64,000 nt of DNA from Bacillus sp. CH140a_4T (GCF_008923725.1 NZ_WBPF01000005.1:976293-1040292), one strand, 5' to 3'; shown: positions 49,811 to 58,828, numbered from the stretch's first letter. The notes: generated from the letters alone by a model not told the origin. A program made the numbers and translations.

Positions 49811-51610
49811 CTAAGAACCAACTTCTATTTGTGACCCTAATAAATTTCGAAATACACCTTTTCTCTCTTTAGCCAATTGATTAAATTCACCTTTTTGAAC
49901 AATTTCACCTTTTCCTAAAACAATAACTTGATCTGCATTGCGGATCGTAGATAACCGATGCGCAATAACAACAATAATCATCGTTCCTTTCAATCTTTCT
50001 ATTGCTGATTGGATCTTCACCTCATTTTCAGCATCTAATGCACTCGTAGCTTCATCTAATACTAAAATGGACGGTTGTCTTAAAATAGCTCGAGCTAGTA
50101 CAAGTCGTTGACGTTCACCACCTGAAAGTCTCACTCCACGATCTCCAATGAGAGTATCAAGCCCTTTTGGCAGTATTCGTACAAATTCAGCTGCCGCCGC
50201 AAAATCTAATGCAGTCCAAATTTGTTCTTCACTCGAATTCGGCTCAATCATCAATAAATTTTCTCTTATGCTTGCATTAAATAAAAAAGGATCTTGTGGC
50301 ACATAACTAATAGCCCGTCTCAATGACAGTAAATTTTCACTTGTAAGAGGAGTTCCATCTATTAATACTTGACCTTTCTCTGGTTGAATCAATCCCATTA
50401 AAACATCGATTAATGTACTCTTCCCAGCTCCCGAATGCCCCACAATAGCCGTCATACTATTGATTGGTATTTGCACATTAATATTTTGAAGTGCATACAA
50501 ATGCTCCTTCTTATTATACCGAAAATAAATATCCTTACATTCAATACCCTGTTCTATACAAATCGGCTTTATATTTTTTTGCTGGTGTATATCCTGTATT
50601 TCAATCGCTTCAATACATTCCCCTTGTAATTCCCATAATGACTTAAAAGCAGGAATGCTTGCAGCAAGCTGTTCTAAATTTGACTGAATTGTCATAAAGC
50701 GTGGCCATAGTCTCGAAAAGATGAGTACGATTAATAATAATTGGGCCGGTTGAGCTTTAAATATACTTACTGATAATAATAAAAAAAATGCAATTAATAT
50801 AGCCATTGAAACTTTATAAAACAATTGAGAGTTCGATCTTATTCTCATATACTCCATTTGCTCATTACTCATCTTTTTTGTTAAAGATTGTAACCAGTCT
50901 AAACGTGATGCTTCCAAAGTATTACTCTTTATATCTTTAATTCCATTAAAATGATCTGTTATACCAGAAAGATAGTCTTTTGCCAATTCTGAGGTCTTAC
51001 CGCCTAGTATTCGTGCTTTTTTTATAAAAACACGAGAAGCTACCAAGAATAATAAGCCAAAGACCAAAACAAATATAGTTATTTGAGGAGATAGTAAAAA
51101 CGCAATCCCCACCTGTATAAATGTAAACAGAATAGCAGCTAACAATTGTAAAATTAAATTAACCCCATAACTTACACGAGCTAATTCTGTAGTTAATATA
51201 GTTATTAGATTTGTTTTCCTTTTCTCTAAAAAAAAACTCCACTTTGCTTTTAAAATCATACTATATGTTTCCATTCTTAATTTTCGCACAAAAGCTTGTT
51301 GTGTTCTCGCATCCCTTAGCGTTATATTTCTTTGTAGTAAATTTTGACCTAACACTATTAGTATATATATACCTAAAATAGAAACTAGACTTGTTGTTTT
51401 AGGAAAATCCTGCAAAAATCTAGAGACAGGTGCAATAAAAGTAATCTCCTCGCCTATATTAATTATTCCAGTCATACTTATCATAGGAATTAATAAAATA
51501 ATACCTATCCCTTCAAGTAAACTTATTAAAACCATACCAAATAAATTCACATACAGTATTTTTCCCGCTGAAGAGTATAATTTCTTCATAAAATATATAA
51601 TATGATTCAT
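49811..51610 (-). CDS. Lasso peptide ABC exporter (D protein)
   Basis: A 599-residue ABC exporter: six membrane helices (residues about 15-320) and an ATPase with Walker A GHSGAGKST, signature LSGGERQRL and Walker B ILVLDEATSALD. No peptidase C39 domain, as expected for lasso exporters, because the leader is removed by B2. In lasso clusters the D protein exports the mature peptide and gives self-immunity. The ATG at 51610 follows AGGGGGAAAATCG, 11 bases from the nucleotidyltransferase stop. Last gene of the operon. Confidence 0.88.
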   Translation of the reverse strand: MNHIIYFMKKLYSSAGKILYVNLFGMVLISLLEGIGIILLIPMISMTGIINIGEEITFIAPVSRFLQDFPKTTSLVSILGIYILIVLGQNLLQRNITLRDARTQQAFVRKLRMETYSMILKAKWSFFLEKRKTNLITILTTELARVSYGVNLILQLLAAILFTFIQVGIAFLLSPQITIFVLVFGLLFLVASRVFIKKARILGGKTSELAKDYLSGITDHFNGIKDIKSNTLEASRLDWLQSLTKKMSNEQMEYMRIRSNSQLFYKVSMAILIAFFLLLSVSIFKAQPAQLLLIVLIFSRLWPRFMTIQSNLEQLAASIPAFKSLWELQGECIEAIEIQDIHQQKNIKPICIEQGIECKDIYFRYNKKEHLYALQNINVQIPINSMTAIVGHSGAGKSTLIDVLMGLIQPEKGQVLIDGTPLTSENLLSLRRAISYVPQDPFLFNASIRENLLMIEPNSSEEQIWTALDFAAAAEFVRILPKGLDTLIGDRGVRLSGGERQRLVLARAILRQPSILVLDEATSALDAENEVKIQSAIERLKGTMIIVVIAHRLSTIRNADQVIVLGKGEIVQKGEFNQLAKERKGVFRNLLGSQIEVGS

Positions 51611-51621
51611 CGATTTTCCCC

Positions 51622-52809
51622 CTATAACAAAGCAAGCTTCTTTGTTTTCCTCCAAAGACATAAAAACGGACGTAAAGGAAAATATAAAAAATGAAGAAAT
51701 TTAGGTAACGGTAATGTTTTTGCATCAATTGGATAAGGATAAAGCTGGCTCAAAATAAATAAAATTTTTTGTTGATTAGACATCAGTGAAAATAAATGTC
51801 TACTATGATAGGAAAGTACTTCTTCAGGAACAGGTTCTGAATGTAAATTTATCATTTTCTTGAAATAAAACAGTGCTTCTTGTGCTAACTGCTTCGAATG
51901 TTTCTTAGCTACTAATTCCGTCATCCTTTCATTTAGCCGTACACCTAGCAATTGTGATGCCAAAATTAATGCTTGTCCCCCTAAATGAAGCACTTGATAT
52001 TTTCTCATTAATTTATGAATCTCATTCCAGTTAAGATCTTGACCGACAATTTTTTTTATGTCTACTAACCAACGTAACCTGGACCAACCATGTCTAGCAC
52101 CATGAGATACAAGAAATAAAAACAAGTCTTCCTTTCCTAACATATATACCGAATTACTCGTAAGTGTACTTTTTCTCTTTCGCTTCCAAAGCTCTTCAAA
52201 CCCAGGTTCCTTACCCGGTCCGGGATTTAACCTCCAATGAATTTCAAGTTTGATCCGCCTTGTTGGATCGAAAAATGTTATATGGTGATGCCTCCATTTC
52301 CAATCACTTAATATCGTTTGAATATAATCATCTTTTACATACCCCTGCTCCAAAAGTAGCATTTCTACTTTTTCTAAATTTTGCATCGGAATAAGAACAT
52401 CCAAATCACAGGATGTTCGTAAAGAAATATCTCCATATAAATCCTGAGACAGTACAGGCCCTTTTAGAAAAATCATACGAATCTCATTTTCACTACATAG
52501 TTTATTTATTCGTTCCATTTCAGCACTTAAATAAAGCATTTGAAATGTATTTTTTTTATATTTTCTATTCAAGGTTTGTACAATATGCGAAGGAATTAGT
52601 TCCTCATCCACCTGTTTAAGTTTTTGATATATCACCGGATAAACTCGATGATGCACAGTTTGCTCAAGAAATACCTCCCAATTAATATCCAAAAACAATT
52701 CATTACTGTAAGTTTGCACGGTTTCATCATCTTGCAACTTCAAAATTGCAAAAAGAAGTTTCAATTCCTTAGACATGAACTCTACATTAAGACCAACATC
52801 TTTCTCCAT
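51622..52809 (-). CDS. Nucleotidyltransferase-family lasso tailoring protein
   Basis: A 395-residue protein of the NTP_transf_5-type nucleotidyltransferase family: IRMIFLKGPVLSQDLYGD followed by RTSCDLDVLIP, whose D-x-D would bind metal-NTP. A second block, RRIKLEIHWRLNPGPG, is also typical. Such genes occur in Bacillus lasso clusters with an HPr-kinase homologue. In the pseudomycoidin cluster a nucleotidyltransferase is reported, as I recall, to modify the phosphorylated C-terminus further. The ATG at 52809 follows GGAGAATAAA, one base after the B2 stop. Its donor substrate is unknown. Confidence 0.78.
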   Translation of the reverse strand: MEKDVGLNVEFMSKELKLLFAILKLQDDETVQTYSNELFLDINWEVFLEQTVHHRVYPVIYQKLKQVDEELIPSHIVQTLNRKYKKNTFQMLYLSAEMERINKLCSENEIRMIFLKGPVLSQDLYGDISLRTSCDLDVLIPMQNLEKVEMLLLEQGYVKDDYIQTILSDWKWRHHHITFFDPTRRIKLEIHWRLNPGPGKEPGFEELWKRKRKSTLTSNSVYMLGKEDLFLFLVSHGARHGWSRLRWLVDIKKIVGQDLNWNEIHKLMRKYQVLHLGGQALILASQLLGVRLNERMTELVAKKHSKQLAQEALFYFKKMINLHSEPVPEEVLSYHSRHLFSLMSNQQKILFILSQLYPYPIDAKTLPLPKFLHFLYFPLRPFLCLWRKTKKLALL

Positions 52810-52810
52810 T

Positions 52811-53284
52811 TTATTCTCCTTTAATAGTGTCCTCACTTAGCCTTTTTGCAAATGATCCAACGACAGTAAATTTCTCCATTCCTTCTGATCCACTAACATA
52901 AAAAGAACCGCTCCGTAACCATGCATGCGCAATTAATTCCCCATGACTATCCTTAGCAGTTCCTAAATAAAGAGTACTCTCAATGTGACGTTTTTCGAGC
53001 ATTTTCATCCCAGCTATAGCTTTAACAAGGCACTGACTTTCCCAAAAAGTATAACGACTCATAATAGAAATAGCTTCAGACACCTTCTTTAGTGTATCTC
53101 CGTGTGGCTCAATTTGAGCTACTGATGTTTCGTTCATATAATCCCCTAAAGAAGGTGCAACTTTGGAAAAGGTAATACTTTTTAGTACACGCGCCCATCC
53201 TAAAAAAATAAAAGCCTCTAAAAATAAAAGCTTTGTTTCCATGTTCAGTGATAAAAATACTCTTAACCTTTTCACAATATTCAT
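52811..53284 (-). CDS. Lasso peptide leader peptidase (B2, transglutaminase-like)
   Basis: A 157-residue cysteine protease of the lasso B2 family (Transglut_core3). The catalytic Cys85 is in YTFWESQCLVKAIAGM and the His120 in ELIAHAWLRSG, the usual family layout; the conserved hydrophobic N-terminal helix precedes it. It removes the leader between Met19 and Ala20 of the precursor with help of B1. Ribosome site AGGAAGGGATTA. Stand-alone B2 paired with separate B1 is normal for Firmicute clusters. Confidence 0.9.
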   Translation of the reverse strand: MNIVKRLRVFLSLNMETKLLFLEAFIFLGWARVLKSITFSKVAPSLGDYMNETSVAQIEPHGDTLKKVSEAISIMSRYTFWESQCLVKAIAGMKMLEKRHIESTLYLGTAKDSHGELIAHAWLRSGSFYVSGSEGMEKFTVVGSFAKRLSEDTIKGE

Positions 53285-53320
53285 TAATCCCTTCCTAACA
53301 GTTCTCTTGACATTACGAAT

Positions 53321-53626
53321 CTATCTATTAGATTGATCTTTTATTTGAATTAAACCTTCTTGAAATAAACAATCTAAAAAGGAAAGAACTTGCTCTTCGC
53401 AATCACACCGTTCAATGTTGTACTTTGACAACAATGTACTGACAAGTTCAGTAACCATAATTGGAGTTTTTATTAGTTCCCAAATTTCCCCCCCTGTTTG
53501 TCCCAAATTATAATATTTCCCTTTTTGAACATTTAGCATTACTTTTTCCCCATCCATATCACTCACAATATTCTCTTCACTTTGCACAATCTGAGACTCT
53601 AGAGAAATTCTCTCTGTATACATCAT
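53321..53626 (-). CDS. Lasso peptide RRE protein (B1, PqqD-like)
   Basis: A 101-residue PqqD-family RiPP recognition element: SDMDGEKVMLNVQKGKYYNLGQTGGEIWELI and EEQVLSFLDCLFQEGLI in pieces, the winged-HTH blocks that clamp the leader peptide. It delivers precursor to B2 and the cyclase. It overlaps the kinase gene by 50 bases, with ribosome site AGGAGGAG inside the kinase gene, so the two are translationally linked. Confidence 0.9.
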   Translation of the reverse strand: MMYTERISLESQIVQSEENIVSDMDGEKVMLNVQKGKYYNLGQTGGEIWELIKTPIMVTELVSTLLSKYNIERCDCEEQVLSFLDCLFQEGLIQIKDQSNR

Positions 53627-54554
53627 CTATTACTCCTCCTTGTATAGTTTTTAATATAATTGATACAAGTTCATCTGCTGTAAACCTATTATTGGGACGT
53701 TTCAAATGAAACATATCTACCTTGTTTATCACACTTGTAGAAGTAGTGAAATGCCAACCTGTTAATTTTAATTGCGCAATTAAAAACTTACGAAACGTGT
53801 GCAAAAATAATGTACGCAGTCGTTCAAGTCCTTCAATTCGAATCAATTCAACATTCTCATCCTCTGTTTTCGTTAACTCAATAACACCAGCAAGAGGTAA
53901 TGGTTCAGAGAAAAAATGAGATTGTACAGGAACAGCATACTTTGTTTCTCGTTCAAACAATGGATTATAACTTGCCGTTCCCATTCCAAAAGCATTCAAA
54001 CTTTCCGCCCATAATTTTTGTTGCGGATAAGATGGAATCACAATTGGAGTCTTATCTGACGAAACTGTCACAGCAATTACATCGTCACTCAAAATTTTGT
54101 ATCCTTTACTTAAAAAAGCCGATGCAAGAGTTGATTTACCTGCTCCTGAATCACCTACAAAGGCATAAACTTTCCCATCAATATTTATTGCACTACCATG
54201 TAGTGGCAAAATCCCTCTTTGAATTAGCAAGGCGCCCATACAAGTTCCAAGTATATAAAGACGAATCTTATCTTCACAAGCTTCCTTCATTGGTGAAACA
54301 ACTATTTGCTTTCCTTCTTGTATAGAAAATATAGCTGTATCAGGAATACGAATCATAACTACGTTTTTATCAACTACAAAATTTTGTTCTGTGTTAGTAA
54401 ATTCATTCCATTTCTGAAATAAATCAGCAGTTCGTATTATTACTTCTATCGTTTCTTCTTGTTCATTAATTCTAGGTAATTCTGGCAATTGAATTTCACT
54501 CAACACCCTTAGCCCAAAAACTTTATACATATTTTTTTTTGTAGTTTCAATCAA
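53577..54554 (-). CDS. HPr kinase-like lasso peptide kinase (PadeK-type)
   Basis: A 325-residue protein related to the HPr kinase/phosphorylase C-terminal domain. The segment PLHGSAINIDGKVYAFVGDSGAGKST (in pieces) holds a conserved His and the Walker A GDSGAGKS, followed by LSDDV, the acidic pair near residue 158. In paeninodin (PadeK) and related systems such kinases phosphorylate the C-terminal Ser side chain of the lasso precursor; the precursor here ends in Ser. The start is uncertain: GTG 54563 overlaps GGAG, TTG 54554 is 8 bases from it, and ATG 54530 has no site. Confidence 0.85.
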   Translation of the reverse strand: MIETTKKNMYKVFGLRVLSEIQLPELPRINEQEETIEVIIRTADLFQKWNEFTNTEQNFVVDKNVVMIRIPDTAIFSIQEGKQIVVSPMKEACEDKIRLYILGTCMGALLIQRGILPLHGSAINIDGKVYAFVGDSGAGKSTLASAFLSKGYKILSDDVIAVTVSSDKTPIVIPSYPQQKLWAESLNAFGMGTASYNPLFERETKYAVPVQSHFFSEPLPLAGVIELTKTEDENVELIRIEGLERLRTLFLHTFRKFLIAQLKLTGWHFTTSTSVINKVDMFHLKRPNNRFTADELVSIILKTIQGGVIDDVYRENFSRVSDCAK

Positions 54555-54595
54555 CTCTCTCACTCCAAATAATTATCAGCGTTGTTTTACAAATA

Positions 54596-54622
54596 CCCCT
54601 TATACTTCTAATGTATAAGGGG
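54596..54622 (-). promoter_or_regulatory. Hairpin after the lasso precursor gene
   Basis: Perfect 10-bp stem CCCCTTATAC/GTATAAGGGG with a 7-base loop, 36 bases after the precursor stop and before the kinase start. It lacks a strong T-run, so partial termination or 3'-end protection of the precursor mRNA is more likely than full stop. Confidence 0.65.
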
Positions 54623-54657
54623 ATAGGAAACATAAGATCTAATTACTACGCGATGAA

Positions 54658-54783
54658 TTAACTATAGTGCACTACTTCATCAATATCTGGTTGAACAGCA
54701 TCCGGCGTTTTAAGTCCCGGTCCAGCCATTGTCATATTAATATCAAGTACTTCCAGTGTAGGAATTGTCCAATCTTTTTTCAT
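54658..54783 (-). CDS. Lasso peptide precursor (paeninodin-type)
   Basis: A 41-residue precursor, ATG at 54783 after a consensus GGGAGGTGACATC. The leader (residues 1-19, beginning MKKDWTIPTLEVLD and ending MTM) has the recognition motif W-x2-P-x-L and the conserved Thr at position -2. The core is 22 residues: ring AGPGLKTPD, with Ala1 amide-linked to Asp9, then tail AVQPDIDEVVHYS. Ring start, Asp9, QPD-x-DE and the HY(x)S end agree with paeninodin. The C-terminal Ser41 is the expected kinase target. It lies 14 bases after the cyclase gene and before kinase, B1 and B2. Steric plugs are not assigned. Confidence 0.93.
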   Translation of the reverse strand: MKKDWTIPTLEVLDINMTMAGPGLKTPDAVQPDIDEVVHYS

Positions 54784-54797
54784 GATGTCACCTCCCT

Positions 54798-56735
54798 TCA
54801 AATAATTTTCTTCATAAATCGATATACTATTAAACTACGCATTAAAATTCGAAAATCTAAATCAAATGCATATTCTGGATGGGGTTCTTCTTTAATCTTA
54901 GAAATCGCAGTTCTAATAACCTCTATATCCAAGAATTCTGAAATTACAGGATCCTTACTAAGCTGCTCAAGCTCTTCAATAAATCCACTCCATTGATGCG
55001 TCATACGATAAACACCATCAGAACCTTGAACACCTCGAGTAAGTTGATTTAATCTTACTTTATCAGGCAAATAATTTTTGGTTGCTCTTCGAATTAGTGC
55101 CCGATCTACACCATTTTGAACGTATTGTTCTTCTGGAACAGCTAAACAAAATTTAACAACCCGTAAATCATTCGTTGGATCTCGATCCCATAAAGAATAG
55201 CGCAAAGATAATTTAGATCCGTATGTACCAGTTATATTCCAATAATATAAATGTTCAAATTGCCTTTTTTTTATTTCATATATATCTGTTATAGAGGTTC
55301 CTGTTATATCAACATCATGCTCTAGAAGCTTATCGAACACATTCATTCTATTTGCAAATTCTGGATTAATAAATCTTGGGAAAACGATTTGGTTTTTTGA
55401 TGAAGATATTCGATTCAAAAATGGAAATGCCTTTTTTTTCACTACTGAAAATACTCGCGATTTCTTTACACCAATACTTTTACTATACGAATATAATTCT
55501 TGCAAAAAGCGACGCAAATTCATCTTTTTCAAAAGCATAGCTTGATAGTCCACAGCCGAGCCCCATGACACTGTCCAGTTTCCTCTCTGTCCGTTTAAGA
55601 GTACTCCAACCCCCTGTAACCAGGCCTCCTCATAGATTCCCCTAAGCCAAAAAGTATTCTCGAAGAATTTGTATGGCATCTCTAGAATTTCAAGCCAATC
55701 ATCTATTTCTGATAGAGGACTTCTTCCTTCAAAATCTAAATAATGTTCCTTAATATTTCCTACATGCTGTACAGTTGATTGAATAAAAGGTCGTTCATCA
55801 GCTATTCTACTTCTATGCGTCCAATCTACAAACCCCTTTACTGGGACATAACTATATGTATGTAGACGTTTATTTGCTGCACTTAAATCTCGTGCAGCAA
55901 AGCTAACTACAGAACCCGAATCAAGTCCTCCACTCAAATGAGCCCCTACTTGATGATGGGTACGTAAACGTGATCTTATCGCATTTTGATACACTTCCAA
56001 AAACGCTTCTTCATACTCTTCGTTTGATTTGAGTTGAAGCCTTTCTCCAGCGATTAGCGTATTGTATCTCGATAATTTCACCTTTCCATTTTTCACAGTA
56101 ACAGAATAGGAAGGTGGAATTTGTTCAACAGTTTTATATACCGTTGAAGAAGTGTCTACTGATTCAAAATTCACAGGTATAGCTAAAAATTCAGCAAGCC
56201 ACTGCTCATTCAATTTTTTCTCAACATATGGTAGAGTAAATAACGGCTTTATACTAGTACAAAAAGAAAATTTGTTCTCACTACGATAAAAATAAAGTGT
56301 TCGGCTCCCAGAAAAATCTCTAGCTCCAAACAGTATTTGTTTTTTCTCATCCCAAATCATAAAAGAAAAATCGCCCACCAAATATTTCGGTGCTGATTCT
56401 CCCCATTTCTGATAAGAGAGTAAAATCAACTCACTATCTTTCATGTTTTTTCTATCCGCATAATCTACTTGTAATTTTTCAAACAACTCATAACGATTAT
56501 CAATAATAGCATCTGCTGTAATTGCCAGTTGTTCTTCATAATTATAGAAGGGTAATCGTTCACCAACTGACTCTGGTGTAATCCATTGTGCGTGACATCC
56601 CAGGAAAACGTTTTCTTTATGCCATATTTGAATATCATTAGCAGGGTAATTTTGTAAGTCACTCATTAATCGTGTGCCATGTTCAATTGATACAGGTTCA
56701 TTATTAAAGTGAATAATGCCAGTTATAGCGCTCAT
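54798..56735 (-). CDS. Lasso cyclase (C protein, asparagine synthetase-like)
   Basis: A 645-residue homologue of class B asparagine synthetase. The N-terminal Ntn-type domain (about 1-190) begins MSAITGI and lacks Cys2, so it cannot act as glutaminase. The synthetase domain has the ATP-pyrophosphatase loop HLSGGLDSGSVV near residue 265 and a C-terminal region ending in LIVYRFMKK. It adenylates the Asp9 side chain of the core and closes the macrolactam on Ala1. First gene of the operon, with ribosome site AGGAGGG. Primary asparagine metabolism is rejected given Cys2 loss and neighbours. Confidence 0.93.
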   Translation of the reverse strand: MSAITGIIHFNNEPVSIEHGTRLMSDLQNYPANDIQIWHKENVFLGCHAQWITPESVGERLPFYNYEEQLAITADAIIDNRYELFEKLQVDYADRKNMKDSELILLSYQKWGESAPKYLVGDFSFMIWDEKKQILFGARDFSGSRTLYFYRSENKFSFCTSIKPLFTLPYVEKKLNEQWLAEFLAIPVNFESVDTSSTVYKTVEQIPPSYSVTVKNGKVKLSRYNTLIAGERLQLKSNEEYEEAFLEVYQNAIRSRLRTHHQVGAHLSGGLDSGSVVSFAARDLSAANKRLHTYSYVPVKGFVDWTHRSRIADERPFIQSTVQHVGNIKEHYLDFEGRSPLSEIDDWLEILEMPYKFFENTFWLRGIYEEAWLQGVGVLLNGQRGNWTVSWGSAVDYQAMLLKKMNLRRFLQELYSYSKSIGVKKSRVFSVVKKKAFPFLNRISSSKNQIVFPRFINPEFANRMNVFDKLLEHDVDITGTSITDIYEIKKRQFEHLYYWNITGTYGSKLSLRYSLWDRDPTNDLRVVKFCLAVPEEQYVQNGVDRALIRRATKNYLPDKVRLNQLTRGVQGSDGVYRMTHQWSGFIEELEQLSKDPVISEFLDIEVIRTAISKIKEEPHPEYAFDLDFRILMRSLIVYRFMKKII

Positions 56736-56895
56736 TTTTACCCTCCTAATATATGAAAAGTTACTACAAATACTATTTATATATTAAATTCGTTAAACAT
56801 ACCTCTTTACCATTCTTTTTAAAGAACAAAATTACTTATTTTATTACCTTCTCAATTACTTTAATTCACTTGTGGATTAGGGTTTAGATATTTAA

Positions 56896-56924
56896 AACCT
56901 AGCACTATGTTCTTTTACTGTCAA
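56896..56924 (-). promoter_or_regulatory. Likely promoter of the lasso operon
   Basis: Minus-strand TTGACA (56919-56924) and an extended TGC-TAGGTT (56896-56901) with a 17-base spacer, about 160 bases before the cyclase start. The rest of the 56736-57021 intergenic region is AT-rich with nothing else recognisable. Confidence 0.5.
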
Positions 56925-57021
56925 TTTAAACTAGATATTCTCAAAGAATTTTCACAAAAAATTCATTATAAAGAACTGATAGTCATACGTACACAAATCT
57001 AATTCCACTTTTACTTACTTT

Positions 57022-58182
57022 TTATTTCTTCCATTCTATAGCTTTTAAAACACCTTGAATGACCCTTTTTTGATCTTCAACTAGCATATTAGATCCTGAA
57101 GGCAAACAAATTCCACTTTGAAATAAATGCTGCGACACATCTTCATTTTGGCTATGCGGATAATACTTCTTCCTTTTAAAGAGCGACTGTATATGAAGCG
57201 GCTTCCACATAGGACGTGCTTCAATATTCTCTTCTGCTAAAGTGCTCAACACTTTTCCAACAGAGATCCCGGATTCCTTTTCATCAATTGTCAGTGTAGT
57301 AAGCCAACGATTCGAGCGAGTATTTTCTAATTCAGGCATAAAATAAAATCCTGGTATGAGAGATAACTCTTCGTAATACCGTTTATATACAGATCTTCTA
57401 GCTCTCACCCTGTCTTCTAGCACTTCTAATTGTCCTCTTCCAATACCAGCCAATATATTACTCATTCGATAATTATACCCTACCTTACTATGCTCATAAT
57501 GTGGTGCTGGATCCTTTGCTTGTGTTGCTAAAAACCTCGCTCTTTCTAACGCTTCCACATCATCAGAAACTAGCATGCCACCGCCCGAAGTTGTAATAAT
57601 TTTATTTCCATTAAATGAATAAACCCCAAACCTCCCGAATGTACCACTTGCTTTTCCTTTATATGTAGAACCTAGGGATTCTGCTGCATCCTCAATTATG
57701 GGAACATCATAGTGATTACAAAGCGAAAGAATTTCATCTAATTTCGCACTCTGACCATATAAATGAACAAGAATGACAGCCTTAGGTAATTTTCCTGCTT
57801 TATTAGCATCATGCAACGCAAGTGCTAGAGCTTGTGGTGACATATTCCATGTTTCCGGTTCTGAGTCAATAAATACCGGTTCAGCTCCCAAATAAACAAT
57901 CGGATTCGCACTCGCTACAAAAGTGAAACTTGAACAAAATACTGTATCGCCCTCTTGAACGTTTAATAATCGTAAAGCTAAATGAATAGCCGCGGTACCT
58001 GAACTAACCGCAGCCCCGCCTTTAACTCCTACAAAAGATGCAAGTTCTCTTTCAAATTCATCTACATTTGGACCAAGAGGTGCAATCCAGTTTGAGTCAA
58101 AGGCATCTTTAATATATTTTTGTTCATTTCCGCTCATATGCGGAGAGGAAAGATAGATTTTCTCCTTATTTTTTATCATCAT
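57022..58182 (-). CDS. DegT/DnrJ/EryC1 PLP-dependent sugar aminotransferase
   Basis: A 386-residue aminotransferase. The PLP-binding blocks AAVSSGTAAIHLAL, EDAAESLGSTYKG and the Schiff-base Lys in FNGNKIITTSGGGM are clear. The family aminates keto-sugars; the closest functional set is PglE, which makes UDP-4-amino sugars for bacillosamine. With the next two genes it forms a PglE-PglD-PglC-like trio; the dehydratase (PglF) is not in the window. The ATG follows AGGAGATGAAGA. Confidence 0.85.
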   Translation of the reverse strand: MMIKNKEKIYLSSPHMSGNEQKYIKDAFDSNWIAPLGPNVDEFERELASFVGVKGGAAVSSGTAAIHLALRLLNVQEGDTVFCSSFTFVASANPIVYLGAEPVFIDSEPETWNMSPQALALALHDANKAGKLPKAVILVHLYGQSAKLDEILSLCNHYDVPIIEDAAESLGSTYKGKASGTFGRFGVYSFNGNKIITTSGGGMLVSDDVEALERARFLATQAKDPAPHYEHSKVGYNYRMSNILAGIGRGQLEVLEDRVRARRSVYKRYYEELSLIPGFYFMPELENTRSNRWLTTLTIDEKESGISVGKVLSTLAEENIEARPMWKPLHIQSLFKRKKYYPHSQNEDVSQHLFQSGICLPSGSNMLVEDQKRVIQGVLKAIEWKK

Positions 58183-58195
58183 TCTTCATCTCCTC

Positions 58196-58828
58196 TCAAT
58201 TTACTACATTAATAACTTTGGCTGGAATACCAGCAGCAGTACAATTAGATGGAAAATCATTTATGACAACAGAACCAGCTCCAACAATTGACCACTTACC
58301 AATTTGAACACCTGGAATTATAGTAGCTGATGCTCCTATATGTGCCCCCTCTGCTATAGTGACAGAACCTGTAAGTGTAGCATGTGGTGAAATATGAACA
58401 AAATCATCAATTATATTATCATGTTCTATTATTGAGCCCGTATTTATTATAGTATGGTTACCGATGAAAGTATCAGCATTAACAACGACATTTGGCATAA
58501 TTACCGTTCCGTTTCCTATATAAGCATTTGAACTTATAATAGCTGTTTTATGAATTAAAGTAGCATATATGCTACTTTGTTGATTTAATATTTTTGCAAT
58601 TTCTCTTCTTACTTTATTATTTCCTATAGCAATAACGAGCTTTACATCATTAAAATTATTGATAATTTCCCTTGCATCTGCAATTGCTCCAAAATAAAGA
58701 TTATTAACAATAATTATACCTGTATACAAATCATCTAAATAACCGACTATTTCATATCCTTCATTTGATAAGATTATATCCCTCACAACCTTACTATGCC
58801 CACCACATCCTATTATTAAAATTTTCAT
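58196..58828 (-). CDS. NeuD/PglD-type sugar O/N-acetyltransferase
   Basis: A 210-residue enzyme: N-terminal Rossmann-like PglD_N domain (ILIIGCGGHSKVV) and a left-handed beta-helix of hexapeptide repeats (about residues 85-200: IGNGTVIMPN, IGNHTIINTG, IGASATIIPGVQIG, VGAGSVV). The catalytic His is expected in EHDNIIDDFVHISPHA. It would acetylate the amino sugar produced by the neighbouring aminotransferase. It overlaps the sugar transferase gene by four bases. Confidence 0.87.
   Translation of the reverse strand: MKILIIGCGGHSKVVRDIILSNEGYEIVGYLDDLYTGIIIVNNLYFGAIADAREIINNFNDVKLVIAIGNNKVRREIAKILNQQSSIYATLIHKTAIISSNAYIGNGTVIMPNVVVNADTFIGNHTIINTGSIIEHDNIIDDFVHISPHATLTGSVTIAEGAHIGASATIIPGVQIGKWSIVGAGSVVINDFPSNCTAAGIPAKVINVVN

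Noticed and set aside
54798-56735. Ordinary asparagine synthetase
   Set aside because: Cys2 needed for glutaminase activity is absent and the gene heads a lasso operon with a precursor immediately downstream.
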